64,000 nt of DNA, taken from contig NZ_JACTVI010000031.1 of NCBI RefSeq assembly GCF_014495685.1, forward strand, positions 19,755 to 83,754, in the 5' to 3' direction. Below are positions 40,685 to 52,560 of the stretch, in pieces. The notes below the pieces were generated by a model. The model was not told the DNA's origin and made no database searches. It saw nothing but the letters and a program-made list of their open reading frames with translations. The DNA is from Streptomyces sp. TRM68367 (GTDB lineage: Bacteria > Actinomycetota > Actinomycetes > Streptomycetales > Streptomycetaceae). The position numbers and the translations under genes were made by a program. Position 1 is the first letter of the stretch. Each line of letters starts with the position of its first letter.

Positions 40685-42445
40685 ATGAGAATCCTGAAGG
40701 TGCTCACCGTGGCCGCGGCCGCGACGCTCTTGAGCACGCTGATGGGGGCGTCGCCCGCGCAAGCGGACTCGCTCACGGTGACGGTGGACTACGGTGCCGA
40801 CGTCGGGCCGTCCAACCAGGTCGCCAGCGGGTATCTGCACGGGATCGACGCCAACTCGCCCGCCCAGTACCTCATCGACGGCGTCAAGGTCCGGGCGATC
40901 CGCGGTGCGGACCACCACCGGAACCTGCCCAGCCTGTTCGACCGCCCCACCTACGACCGCGTCAAGGCCACTGGAGCGCGGATGCAGGTCGGCGTCTACT
41001 ACTACTCCGGCGACCCCAACAACCCCGACTACAACTACCGGCCGGGGGACGGCGGCGACCAGGACCGCTGGCAGCGCATCGTCAACAGCGTCTACGACGA
41101 AGCCCAGGCGGGCGACTACCAGATGGATTCCTGGATCACCTGGAACGAACCGGACCTGCAGTGGAACACCACCGCGCGGCCCTTCACCAGCTACCTCACC
41201 GCGCACAAGGTCGCCTACGACACCCTCAAGGCCCGCGACCCCGCGCTCAAGGTGCAGGCCCCGGAACTGTCCGGCTACAACTTCGCGAAGCTCACCCAGT
41301 TCCTGACCTACTGCAAGCAGAACGACTGCCTGCCCCAGGTGCTCTCCTGGCACGAGCTCACCGCGGGCGCACCCGACATCCCCGGGCACACCGCCCAGAT
41401 CAAGCAGTGGATGATCGACAACGGCATCACCCCGATGCCCATCGCGATCACCGAGTACCAGGGCACCGGGTACGGCAAGGCGGACGCGTGGGACGCGGGC
41501 GTCAACGTCCGCTTCCTCGCCCAGTTCGAACGCAGCGTGCCCAACGGCCTGACCGACGGGCTCTACTCCGCCTGGGAGTGGGTCGGGGACAACCCGGACT
41601 TCGTGCCGACCCTGGGCAACGCCACAACCCGGAGCACGACCCTGCCGCGGGGCGTGTGGTGGAACTACAACACCTACAAGGACATGACCGGACGGCTCAT
41701 ACGCACCTCGTCGTCCGCTGCGACCACGGTGGACGCTTTCGCCGCGGTCGACACCACCCAGCGTCGCTCCACCGGCCTGATCGGCAACCAGACCACCGCC
41801 GCGCACACGGTCAACCTCAAACTGCGCAACATCCCCGCCGCCCTGCAGCGCAACGGCAAGATCCGGTTTCGCGCCACCCGCTTCGACGACGTCGGGCAGC
41901 TGACCAACCCGGTCAAGGTCCTGGAGGGCGACTACACGGTCAACGGCAACACGGCCAAGGTGACCCTGCCCGCGCTCCCGGCCAGTGCCTCGCTGCGCTT
42001 CGACGTCAGTCCGGTCATCGCGGGCAGCCCCAAGACGGTCTACGAGGCCGAGTCGCTGCCCGTCACCTCGACCTCGGGCGTCGTGCGCCGCAACTTCGCC
42101 GAGGAGGGGGCCAGCGCGGGCCGGGCCAGTGTCCTGGAGGCCACCGCCGTGGGTCAGTCCGTGAGCTACACGGTCGATGTGCCTGCCACGGGGCGCTATG
42201 AGCTCAGCGCCTATCTCAAGAGGCTGGCGAACCGGGGCTTCTTCCAGCTCTACGTCGACGGCAAGGCCTTCGGTCCGCCCCAGGACGAGTACGGCACCGC
42301 CGCGGAGTACTACCGGACCACCTTCGGCCACCTCCAGCTCACCTCGGGTGAGCACACCTTGCAGTTCAAGGTCGTCGGGAAGAACGCCTCGTCCAGCAAC
42401 CACTGGATGGTGTTCGACCGCTTCGAACTGTTCCCCCTGTCCTGA
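40685..42445 (+). CDS. Secreted clan GH-A glycoside hydrolase with C-terminal carbohydrate-binding module
   Basis: A 586-residue exported protein. The ATG follows GAAGGGAG; the signal peptide ends near ASPAQA (residue 27). The TIM barrel shows WITWNEPDLQW with the acid/base Glu at about residue 155 and MPIAITEYQGTGYG with the nucleophile Glu at about 257, the clan GH-A pattern; SWHELTAG between them recalls GH39-like enzymes. A beta domain follows, then about 130 residues (KTVYEAESLPVTSTSGVVRR to FDRFELFPL) with the YEAES start and mixed beta pattern of family 6/35-type binding modules. It probably acts on an extracellular glycan; next to sulfatases, it may create the oligosaccharide imported by the neighbouring system. 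Confidence 0.82.
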   Translation: MRILKVLTVAAAATLLSTLMGASPAQADSLTVTVDYGADVGPSNQVASGYLHGIDANSPAQYLIDGVKVRAIRGADHHRNLPSLFDRPTYDRVKATGARMQVGVYYYSGDPNNPDYNYRPGDGGDQDRWQRIVNSVYDEAQAGDYQMDSWITWNEPDLQWNTTARPFTSYLTAHKVAYDTLKARDPALKVQAPELSGYNFAKLTQFLTYCKQNDCLPQVLSWHELTAGAPDIPGHTAQIKQWMIDNGITPMPIAITEYQGTGYGKADAWDAGVNVRFLAQFERSVPNGLTDGLYSAWEWVGDNPDFVPTLGNATTRSTTLPRGVWWNYNTYKDMTGRLIRTSSSAATTVDAFAAVDTTQRRSTGLIGNQTTAAHTVNLKLRNIPAALQRNGKIRFRATRFDDVGQLTNPVKVLEGDYTVNGNTAKVTLPALPASASLRFDVSPVIAGSPKTVYEAESLPVTSTSGVVRRNFAEEGASAGRASVLEATAVGQSVSYTVDVPATGRYELSAYLKRLANRGFFQLYVDGKAFGPPQDEYGTAAEYYRTTFGHLQLTSGEHTLQFKVVGKNASSSNHWMVFDRFELFPLS

Positions 42446-42944
42446 CCCGGATCACCTCCCGGACGATCGACCGATCTGTTCGGCGGCCTGTCGGCGGCAC
42501 CCACTGGTGCCGCCGGCCTTCGCGGTCAGCGGCAGCACAACTCGAGCCGACGGGCCAGTGACGGTCCAGGTCCCCCGACAGCTGCGATGGCGGGCCGGTC
42601 GTCCGTGGCGCGCGTGGCGATGGCGATCTCCAGGGGCGGTCCTTCGAACGGGACGAAGCAGACGTCCGAGCGTGGGTAGAAGTGGCGGCCTCGGCGTGCA
42701 GGGCAATGCGGCCTGGGGTCGATACGGCTCCTGGTATGGCTGCGGGGTTGCGGAGGGCGTTGCGGCGGTGGAACCCCTCCGCGGCGGGGCCGGACCATGC
42801 CGCCAGAGCGGGGTGGGCGAGGGCGATGGGGAGCCAGGCGCCGTTGCTGACGCGTACACAACGACCGGCGGCCGGCCCGCGAGCACGGGCCGGCCGCCAG
42901 ACCGACACGCCCGCCACAGGAGTGCGTCTCCGTGCCGGCCACCA
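42446..42944. other. Stretch without an intact gene, with a possible LysR remnant
   Basis: On the minus strand around 42560-42690 the frame reads SDVCFVPFEGPPLEIAIATR, similar to the last strand of LysR effector domains. No DNA-binding domain or start accompanies it, and the frames on both sides are broken. The remaining bases show no gene and no clear terminator hairpin with a T run. The space separates two convergent transcription units: the secreted glycosidase gene and the end of the sulfatase operon. Confidence 0.4.
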
Positions 42945-44744
42945 CTACTCCTTGCCGCCCCGCTCGGTCGCCAACACCGCGAGGTCGCGCGAGATGGACC
43001 TGAGGGCGTGCACCGGAAGCTTGCCGATGGCGTACGCGGCGATGTCGGTCAGGGTGAGGTCGCCCACCGTTCGCTGCATCCCCCCGTCGACAACGGCGGG
43101 GGCGTGGCGCCGCAGGACCTCCCGGGTCTCGGGATCGTCGACCAGGGTCCGCAGCGTGGCGTGCACGCTCGGTTCGGCCCGCGGGTAGTCGTCGGGGTGC
43201 ACCAGGTCGAGCGACGCCTCCACCTGGGCCCACTGCCGCCGGACCGCCAGGTGTTCGTCGCCGACATCGCCGGTGTCCGGCAGACCGAGCCGTTCGTACT
43301 GCGAGGGCGGGGCGTCATTGGCCCGAATGAGCTGGACGAGCAGCGTGGCCATGCGCCGTTCGAGGTCGTCGTCGGCCAGCGGCCGCTGCTGGTCCGGGTC
43401 GGCCTCGAGGTCGAACAGCAGCGTGCCGAACGCGTGGGGATCCATGAAGGTCCACCCGTCGACGCGGAGCGTGGGGACGCCTTTCGTGAACGAGAACGGT
43501 TCGGCAAGCTCGGCGCCGCGCAGTTCCTCCGGGGCGAACCGGCCACGCATGTGGGTCGGCATCAGCGTGTGCTCGAGCAGGGGCCGGTTCCCCGGTGTCG
43601 CGGGCGCGCGCATGTAGACGTAGCGGCCGTCGGTCACGCTGACGTGGCCGCCGAACGCCCCGAACAGCCCGGCCTCGCGCACCGGGGTGTCGTCGGCGAC
43701 GACGTCGCGCAGCGGCTCGCCCTGCATGTCCGGCGGGATGTCCACCACGAACCAGTCCAGCAGGGTCGGGGCGAAGTCGATGGTCTGCACCAGGCTGGTT
43801 CGCCGCTCGCCCCGCACACCGCTGCGCGGGTCCCAGACGAACAGCGGCGTGTGGATCGTCTCGTCGTACCAGGGCGGGACCCCCTTGCCCCACCACCCGT
43901 GCTCGCCGAGCAGGTAGCCGTGGTCGGTGACGACCATCAGCAGCGTGTCGTCCCACAGCTCCAGCTCGTCCATCGCGTCGAGCACCCGGCCAAGCGACCG
44001 GTCGCACATCGACAGCAGCGCGGTGTACTGCAGCCGGAGGTGCTCCACCTGCCCGGGGGTTTCGAGGGCCTGCCGGTAGTCGGGCCAGTCGAAGTGCGGG
44101 CCGTCGTAGTCGTGGGGGTACAGCTTGTGGTAGCGCTCGTAGGTGAAGAACGGCTCGTGCGGATCGAAGGTCTCGACCTGCAGGAACCACCGGTCCTCGG
44201 CGTGGTTGGTGTGCAGGAACTCCAGGCCCGCGTCGAAGGTCAGCGTCTGGGGGTGGTCGAGCTCGTCCTGCATATAGGACCGGTTCACCCGGTCCTGCCG
44301 GTACGAGGGCCGCTGGGCGACCCGCGGTCCGTCGATGGCGTCGGGGAGGTCGGGGTCGGCCACCTGCCCCTTCCAGGGGTCGCCTTCCTGGCCGCGGAAG
44401 AACTCGAAGCTGTTGAACCGGCCGTGGTAGGTCGCTCCGCCGTCCTCCCAGTAGTGCGGGTGGTCGGTGGCGAGGTGCGTGTAGACGCCGTGGTCCTTCA
44501 GCAGCTCCGGGGCGGAGTCGTCGAACGGCTCGAGCGGTCCCCAGCCGCGGTGCAGGAAGTTGTACCGGCCGGTGTGCATCTCCCGCCGGGCCGGGATGCA
44601 GGGCATGCTGCCGGCGTAGCAGGTGTCGAACGTCGCCGTGCGGTCGGCCAGCCGACGGAAGTTCGGGGCATCCACCCACTCTGCCCCGTAGGGGGGCAGG
44701 TGCCGCCTGTTGAGGCTGTCGAACATGACGACGATGGCCTTCAT
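42945..44744 (-). CDS. Sulfatase, Cys-type (sulfatase 1)
   Basis: A 599-residue type I sulfatase of the alkaline phosphatase fold, predicted to hydrolyse a sulfate ester in the cytoplasm: it starts directly with the first strand (KAIVVMFDSLNRRHLPPYG) and has no signal peptide. SMPCIPARREMHTGRYN holds the CxPxR motif with Cys at residue 49, which must be converted to formylglycine. VVTDHGYLLGEHGWWGKG supplies the metal Asp-His pair, and FDPHEPFF a further conserved His. The C-terminal 170 residues are helical and longer than in most family members. Start chosen by GAAGGAGAG; it overlaps the stop of sulfatase 2. Last gene of a nine-gene operon. Confidence 0.92.
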   Translation of the reverse strand: MKAIVVMFDSLNRRHLPPYGAEWVDAPNFRRLADRTATFDTCYAGSMPCIPARREMHTGRYNFLHRGWGPLEPFDDSAPELLKDHGVYTHLATDHPHYWEDGGATYHGRFNSFEFFRGQEGDPWKGQVADPDLPDAIDGPRVAQRPSYRQDRVNRSYMQDELDHPQTLTFDAGLEFLHTNHAEDRWFLQVETFDPHEPFFTYERYHKLYPHDYDGPHFDWPDYRQALETPGQVEHLRLQYTALLSMCDRSLGRVLDAMDELELWDDTLLMVVTDHGYLLGEHGWWGKGVPPWYDETIHTPLFVWDPRSGVRGERRTSLVQTIDFAPTLLDWFVVDIPPDMQGEPLRDVVADDTPVREAGLFGAFGGHVSVTDGRYVYMRAPATPGNRPLLEHTLMPTHMRGRFAPEELRGAELAEPFSFTKGVPTLRVDGWTFMDPHAFGTLLFDLEADPDQQRPLADDDLERRMATLLVQLIRANDAPPSQYERLGLPDTGDVGDEHLAVRRQWAQVEASLDLVHPDDYPRAEPSVHATLRTLVDDPETREVLRRHAPAVVDGGMQRTVGDLTLTDIAAYAIGKLPVHALRSISRDLAVLATERGGKE

Positions 44745-46303
44745 CGACTCTCCTTCGGAGCGAGCCTCGCGGCGAGACGCTCGTGACGGCCCGGTGGCCA
44801 CGCGACGTCGGGCGCGTGCCAGGACACGGGGGTGACCGGTGTGGTGGCGGCAAGCCGCTGTTCGAGATCGTCGGCCAGGTGCCCGCGCCCGGTCTCGCAC
44901 AGGTGACCCGCATAGCGCACCGGGTCGTTGTAGTACGTCGGTCCGGTCTGCAGGGTGGTGAGCATCGGGTCGGGCAGGGCGCCCGGCCGTCCCGCGTAGT
45001 ACTCCCACCACTCGGCCAGGTGGGTGCGCATCCGCGCGGCCAGGTCCGGCTCGTCGGGCAGCAGGTCGCGGGTCAGGTGCGGGTCGGCCGTGACGTCGAA
45101 GAGCTGCTCCCACTCCGCCCGGAACGCGCCGGGATGGTACGTGCGGATGTAGAGGTGATCCCGGGTCCGCACGGCCCGCTGGTAGGTGTGCGCGCCGTGC
45201 CCGAACACCAGGTACTCGCGGGAGCCGATGCGCTCCCCGCGGACCGCCGGGGCGAACGACTCACCCTGCCAGCCGCCGGGCACCGGCATCCCGAGCAGCT
45301 CGCACAGGGTCGGCGCCAGGTCGATGTTGTACAGCAGGGAGTCGCACCGGCGGGCGTCTGCGGGCAGCGCGTCGGTGACGCCCGGCCAGTAGACGACGAG
45401 CGGCAGCCGGTGCGTGGGCTCGTTGGCCAGCCCGTGCTCGGCGTAGGAGCCGTTCTCCCCGAACGACTCGCCGTGGTCGGCGCTGACGATGATCGCCGTC
45501 TCGTCGGCGATGCCCAGCTCCTCCAGCGTCGCGAGCAGCTGCCCGAAGTAGTGGTCCCAGTACATGATGGCGCCGTCGAACCCGTTGATCAGGTGCTTGA
45601 AGTCCGCGCGGGTCCGGATGGCGTCGGGCATGGTGTCCGGCACGGATGACTTCCTCGGCCCCGCGAAGTAGTGCAGGTCGAGCGCGCTGCGCGGCCCGTA
45701 GATCTCCGCGTGCGCGTCGATGGTGTCCTGGTCCGGCCAGGCGGGCGCGGGGCCGGATGCCGCGGCCCGCTGGGTCCACTGCGGACCGGTGAGGTAGTCG
45801 GTGTGAGGCTCCCAGTAGGTCAGGTGCAGGTACCAGTCGTCCTCGTCGGCGTGGGTGCGCAGCCAGTCGATGGCCACGCGGTTGATGTCGTGGGCCTGCT
45901 CGTCGTTGGTCTCGCCGGTCGCGCGGATCATCTCGCGGAAGTTGCCGCAGAAGTGGTACGCACGGTGCCGCTCGGCGAACATCGACACCGCCGCCGTGTA
46001 GTAGCCGTGGCCCTGGAGCTGCTGGCCGAGCAGCGGCCGGTGCGGGTCGGGCCCGTGCCCGGCGTCGAGCCGGAACCGGGCGGCTTCGCCGAAGTGCCCG
46101 ATGACGCCGTTGGTGATGCCGAACTGCCCGCTCGTCAGTGCCGTCCGCGACGGCAGGCACGGCGAGTCGGAGGCGTAGTAGCGGTCGAAGACCACGGACT
46201 TCTCGGCCAGGGCTTGCAGGTTCGGCGTGGTCGGCCGCTGGTAGCCGTAGGGCTCGGTGTGGTCGGCACGCAGCGTGTCGACGTCGACGTAGATGATCCG
46301 CAT
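44741..46303 (-). CDS. Sulfatase, Cys-type (sulfatase 2)
   Basis: A 520-residue sulfatase, starting at MRIIYVDVDTLRADHTEPYG without a signal peptide. SDSPCLPSRTALTSGQ contains the CxPSR motif with Cys at residue 49. TAIIVSADHGESFGENGSYA gives the Asp-His metal pair, and LHLTYWEPHTDYL a substrate or metal His. It differs strongly from sulfatase 1 outside the motifs, so the two probably remove sulfate at different positions or from different sugars. Its ATG overlaps the stop of the alpha/beta hydrolase and its stop overlaps the start of sulfatase 1. Confidence 0.92.
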   Translation of the reverse strand: MRIIYVDVDTLRADHTEPYGYQRPTTPNLQALAEKSVVFDRYYASDSPCLPSRTALTSGQFGITNGVIGHFGEAARFRLDAGHGPDPHRPLLGQQLQGHGYYTAAVSMFAERHRAYHFCGNFREMIRATGETNDEQAHDINRVAIDWLRTHADEDDWYLHLTYWEPHTDYLTGPQWTQRAAASGPAPAWPDQDTIDAHAEIYGPRSALDLHYFAGPRKSSVPDTMPDAIRTRADFKHLINGFDGAIMYWDHYFGQLLATLEELGIADETAIIVSADHGESFGENGSYAEHGLANEPTHRLPLVVYWPGVTDALPADARRCDSLLYNIDLAPTLCELLGMPVPGGWQGESFAPAVRGERIGSREYLVFGHGAHTYQRAVRTRDHLYIRTYHPGAFRAEWEQLFDVTADPHLTRDLLPDEPDLAARMRTHLAEWWEYYAGRPGALPDPMLTTLQTGPTYYNDPVRYAGHLCETGRGHLADDLEQRLAATTPVTPVSWHAPDVAWPPGRHERLAARLAPKESR

Positions 46304-46969
46304 CAGATCCAGCCCTCCAGGGAACCGAGGAACGCGGCGAGGTCGTCGCGGTGGATGGTATGGCCGGCGCCGGGTACCACCCGGACCTCGAGTCCGCGTC
46401 CCCGCATCGCGATGACGGTCGCTTCGGAGCAGAAGGGGCCCTCGCCCGCGAACAGCACCAGCGAGGGCACGCCCGGACGGCGCGGCGCGATCTCGACGCC
46501 GCCGAGGAGTGCCGCGCCGTCCACCGTGTCCGGATCCCAGTCGCGCAGCGTCGCCAGCTCCACGTCGACGTCCTCCGGGCGCCACCGGGGGTTGAGTTCG
46601 GCGATCTGCTCCCGCGTCGCCTGCTTGAAACGCTTGATCCGGACGGGATCCATCCCGACCCTGCGGCCGTCGGGCAGCCAGGCGGGATCGGCATAGACCG
46701 CACGGCCGGGGCGCAGCCGGTCGACGGCCAGCGCGAGCGCCACCGCGCCGAACGAGTGCCCGATCGCGACATCGACCTCGGACGGCAGGGTCTGCACCAG
46801 GGCATCGGCCCAGTCCTGAGGCCGGTAGTGGCCGCGGCCGCTCGCTCCGTGCCCGGGCAGGTCGACGCCGATCACCCGGTGGCCGCGCTCGGCGATCGCC
46901 GGAGCCACCCGGTGCCAGGTGCGCGAGTCCGACATCATCCCGTGGATCAGGACGGCGGTCCGCTCGCCG

Positions 46970-49110
<2,141 letters not shown>

Positions 49111-49114
<4 letters not shown>

Positions 49115-50001
49115 CGGCGAAGCACCGCCTTGTTCAGTGCGTTGGACAGGAGAGTGAAGGACAGCGTGAGCAGCAGTAGTACGAGGCCGGGTCCCATGAC
49201 GTACGCCGGGTGGACCTCGATGTAGCGGGCGCCGGTGTTGAGCATGGCGCCCAGCGACGGAATCGGTGGCTGGATGCCGAGCCCGACGATGCTCAGGCCG
49301 GCCTCGATGAAGATCGCGACCACCATGTAGACGGCGGCGTTGACAATGATCGGGTCGACGATGTTCGGCAGCACGTGCCGGACCAGCACGGTCCGGCGCC
49401 GGACCCCGAGCACCCGGGCGGCCAGCACGTACTCGCGTTCCTGCTCGACCTGCAGACCCGCCCTGGCCTGCCGCCCGAACAGGGGCAGCCCGATGATCAG
49501 GATGGCCGTGAACAGCGCCCGCCAGCCGGTTCCGATGACCAGCACGACGCACATGCCGAGCACCATCCCGGGAAACCCGAGGATGACGTCGAGCAACCGC
49601 TGCACGCCGGAACCCAGCCACCGCGAGATCACGCCGGCGAGCCCCATCAGGGTCCCGATGACCGCGCTCGCCGGGACGGCGGTCAGCAGCAGGCTGAGGT
49701 CGGTTCGCAGGCCGTAGACCGTGCGGACGAGAACGTCGCGGCCCAGTTCGTCGGTGCCCATCCAGTGCCGGGCCGACGCGCCGGCCAGCGAGTTGCCGCT
49801 CTGCGCGTCGTACCCGCCGGGGAACAGCACCGGCGCCAGCACGGACAGCAGCACCAGCAGACCCAGCAGAACGGCCCCGATCGCGCCCCGCGGCGTGCGC
49901 AGCGCGGTGAGGTAGCGCCGTAGCGCGCCCCCGCCGCCTCGGCGCGCCGTACCCGGAGTACCGGGAGCCGGGGCGCTCGCGGTGTCGATGTCGGTTGTCA
50001 C
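49111..50001 (-). CDS. Oligopeptide-type ABC transporter permease (DppC type)
   Basis: A 296-residue permease with an N-terminal cytoplasmic part, first membrane helix GAVLLGLLVLLSVLAPVLFP near residues 41-60, and GTDELGRDVLVRTVYGLRTD near residue 87, the DppC signature. EYVLAARVLGVRRRTVLVRH near residue 190 is the coupling loop. It starts four bases after the DppB-type gene. Together with that protein it forms the channel. Oligopeptide-type transporters of actinomycetes also carry oligosaccharides, which suits this locus. Confidence 0.93.
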
Positions 50002-50005
50002 AGCG

Positions 50006-50953
50006 TCACACTCCCAACCGGACGCGCGGGTCCAGGGTTGCCATGGCGATCTCGGTGAGCAGCTGCACGACCACCGCGATCACCACCGCGCCGACGATGA
50101 GCACCTGCACGACGTTGTAGTCGGAGCCCTGCACGCCGGATACGGCCAGCTGTCCCAGCCCGTTCCTCGCGAAGATCATCTCGATGACGACGGCGCCGGC
50201 CAGCATGTCGCCGAAGCGGATGCCGATCGCCACCATCGCGGGGCCGAGGCTGTTGCGGACCACGTGCCGCAGGGTGATGCGCCGTCTCCCCACGCCCTTC
50301 GCGACCGCGAGGTCCACGTAGTCCTGTCGCCACGCGTTGTCCATCGAGGACTGCACCAGCATGGCGATGCCGCCGGACATCGGCACCGCGAGGGCTACAG
50401 CGGGCAGGATCAGGTACTGCAGCCCGATCACGGGGTCGTCAAGGACCGACGTCTCGCCGCTGATCGGCAGCACCCGGAAGGTGACGCCCAGGAGGATCAC
50501 CAGCAGGAGCCCGGCCAGGAACGGCGGCATCGCCAGCAGGACCGTGTTCGTCGCGTCCGCGGTGAACCTCGACAGCCGCGAGCGCGCCGAGCCGGCGAAG
50601 ACGCCGAGACCGATCCCGACGACGATCATGACGAGCGCGGCCGCGATCGTCAGCTCGACCGTGCTCTCCAGCCGGTCTCCGATCAGCTCGGAGACCGGCC
50701 GGTGGAACTGGTACGACTCGCCGAGATCGCCGGTGACGAGGCCGCCCAGCCAGTGGAGGTACTGCTCGACCAGTGGCCGGTTCAGCCCCATCACGGCCCG
50801 TATCGCGTCGATCTGCTGGGTCGTGGCCCCGGGCCCCGCGACGACGGAGGCGGGATCGCCGGGCGCCAGTCGCGGCAGCAGGAACGCGATGACCGTGGTC
50901 GCCAGCAGCACGAGCGTGACGGACGGCAGGCGTCGCAGGAGGAAGCGGGTCAT
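50006..50953 (-). CDS. Oligopeptide-type ABC transporter permease (DppB type)
   Basis: A 315-residue permease starting MTRFLLRRLPSVTLVLLATT, as usual for DppB proteins. RLAPGDPASVVAGPGATTQQ follows the first helix, and QDYVDLAVAKGVGRRRITLR near residue 200 is the coupling loop. The end of the protein lies four bases before the DppC-type start. The ATG at 50953 is seven bases after the binding-protein stop. Confidence 0.93.
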   Translation of the reverse strand: MTRFLLRRLPSVTLVLLATTVIAFLLPRLAPGDPASVVAGPGATTQQIDAIRAVMGLNRPLVEQYLHWLGGLVTGDLGESYQFHRPVSELIGDRLESTVELTIAAALVMIVVGIGLGVFAGSARSRLSRFTADATNTVLLAMPPFLAGLLLVILLGVTFRVLPISGETSVLDDPVIGLQYLILPAVALAVPMSGGIAMLVQSSMDNAWRQDYVDLAVAKGVGRRRITLRHVVRNSLGPAMVAIGIRFGDMLAGAVVIEMIFARNGLGQLAVSGVQGSDYNVVQVLIVGAVVIAVVVQLLTEIAMATLDPRVRLGV

Positions 50954-50960
50954 CACGGGC

Positions 50961-52541
50961 TCACTTTGCGAGGTAGGCGGCCCGCATGGTGCGGCCGTAG
51001 CGGCCGGTGACGACGCCACGCAGGGAGCCGACGCTGACCGAGGTCGAGGGCGAGACGGAGTAGGGGAGGAAGAACGCGTCGTCGAGCAGCTTCTGCGACA
51101 GGGAACGCAACCGCGACTTGGTGGCGTTCTCGTCCGGGCTGTCGATCAGCGCCTGCGCGAGGCGCTGGTACTCCTTGTCCGTGTAGTGCTCCGCGTTCTT
51201 GGCCGGGCGCAGTTCGGGGAGGGCGTCGAGCATGAGCGCGGGAGGCATGTCGCCCACCGCGGTCCAGGTGAGGAACGCGGGACCGAGCTTGCCCGCGGCC
51301 CGGCGCGGCTCGAAGTCCGCGATCGACAGCTCCAGTGGCGACGGCTTCAGGCCCACGTCGGACAGGTCGCGCGCGATGATCTCGTAGATCTGGCGCGGAA
51401 TCGGCAGGTTGTGGAGCGCCATCCGGAACCGCGCCCCCGTGGCCCCGGCTGACTTGATGAGCTGCCGGGCCCGGTCGGGATCGTAGGTGTACGTCCCCGC
51501 CAGGTCCGCCGGATAGCCGGTCGCGTCCTTGCCCCACGGCAGGCTGGCCGTCGTCGCCAGGCCACCCATGACCTGCTTGTTGATCCGCTCGCGGTTGATC
51601 GCGTAGCCCACCGCGCGTCGCACGTCGACGTTGTCGAACGGTGCCTGATCGACGGTGAGTCCCATCCCGTAGACGAGCCCCTTGTTGAGGTCCAGGTGGA
51701 ACGTCTTGTCGTCGACGATGGTCTTCGCGTCCTGGACACTGAGACCGTTCGCGATCTGGACCCGGTTCGAGCGCAGCGCCGCCAGCTGCGCGGTCGAGTC
51801 GGCGATCACCGTGATCTCGATGCTGTCCAGGTAGGGCAGGCCGTCCGCCCAGTAGGAGGCGTTGCGCTTCATCGTGATCTGGGTGCCGGCCTGGTAGCCG
51901 GACCACACGAACGGGCCCGTGCCGACGACCTTCGAGCCGTCCTCGAGTCCCTTCTGGCTCTCCCGGTCGATGATGGGTGTCGCATCGAGGATGCTGTGCA
52001 CTGTTTCCTGCAGGGGCCGTGGCGAGGTGATCGTCACCTCGTGCCGGCCCGTCGCCTTGACCTGCCAGCCCTTCATTGCTCCGTTCAGGGAGGCGAGGCC
52101 GTCACCCGCGATGTTCCGTTCGAGGGAGAACACGACGTCGTCGGCCGTGAACGGCCGTCCGGAGTGGAACGTCACGCCCTCACGCAGCTTGGCGGTGAAC
52201 GTCTTGTTGCCGTTGGACAGTGACCAGGAGGTGGCCAGCAGTGGCTGGCTCTTGCCGTCGGTGTCGATCAGCAGAAGGGTTTCGAGGACGTTGCGGCACC
52301 AGAAGATGTTGCCGGGCCGGCCGGTGAAGTAGGCCGCGGGCACCGGTGGCGCGTTGACCGTCGTCACCAGAGTGCCGCCGCGGACCGGCTTCGCCGTCTC
52401 GCCGCCCGCGCCACCCTTATCGGCCTCCTCGGCCGCCGAGCGGCAGCCGACCGCCGTGGCCAGCCCGAGGGCCGAGAGCCCGCCGAGGAGTGCCCGGCGC
52501 GACAGTGCCGAGTCGAGGGAGGTTCGTCTTGTGGGGTACAT
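50961..52541 (-). CDS. Oligopeptide-type ABC transporter substrate-binding lipoprotein (SBP family 5)
   Basis: A 526-residue solute-binding protein. SRRALLGGLSALGLATAVGC is a twin-arginine-like signal ending in a lipobox (Cys at residue 33), so export may occur folded through Tat. RGGTLVTTVNAPPVPAAYFT begins the mature protein; LREGVTFHSGRPFTADDVVF near residues 120-139 is the family 5 signature and VVGTGPFVWSGYQAGTQI another landmark. This family binds peptides, nickel or oligosaccharides. Standing between GH3 and the permease genes, it is the best candidate for capturing a sulfated oligosaccharide. Confidence 0.92.
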   Translation of the reverse strand: MYPTRRTSLDSALSRRALLGGLSALGLATAVGCRSAAEEADKGGAGGETAKPVRGGTLVTTVNAPPVPAAYFTGRPGNIFWCRNVLETLLLIDTDGKSQPLLATSWSLSNGNKTFTAKLREGVTFHSGRPFTADDVVFSLERNIAGDGLASLNGAMKGWQVKATGRHEVTITSPRPLQETVHSILDATPIIDRESQKGLEDGSKVVGTGPFVWSGYQAGTQITMKRNASYWADGLPYLDSIEITVIADSTAQLAALRSNRVQIANGLSVQDAKTIVDDKTFHLDLNKGLVYGMGLTVDQAPFDNVDVRRAVGYAINRERINKQVMGGLATTASLPWGKDATGYPADLAGTYTYDPDRARQLIKSAGATGARFRMALHNLPIPRQIYEIIARDLSDVGLKPSPLELSIADFEPRRAAGKLGPAFLTWTAVGDMPPALMLDALPELRPAKNAEHYTDKEYQRLAQALIDSPDENATKSRLRSLSQKLLDDAFFLPYSVSPSTSVSVGSLRGVVTGRYGRTMRAAYLAK

Positions 52542-52560
52542 CGTTGGACCACCTCATTGC

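Noticed and set aside
42177..44786. Very long open frame on the plus strand opposite the sulfatase 1 gene
   Set aside because: High GC content keeps antisense frames open. The minus-strand frame has the sulfatase motifs, a ribosome site and operon overlaps; the plus-strand product has no recognisable domain.
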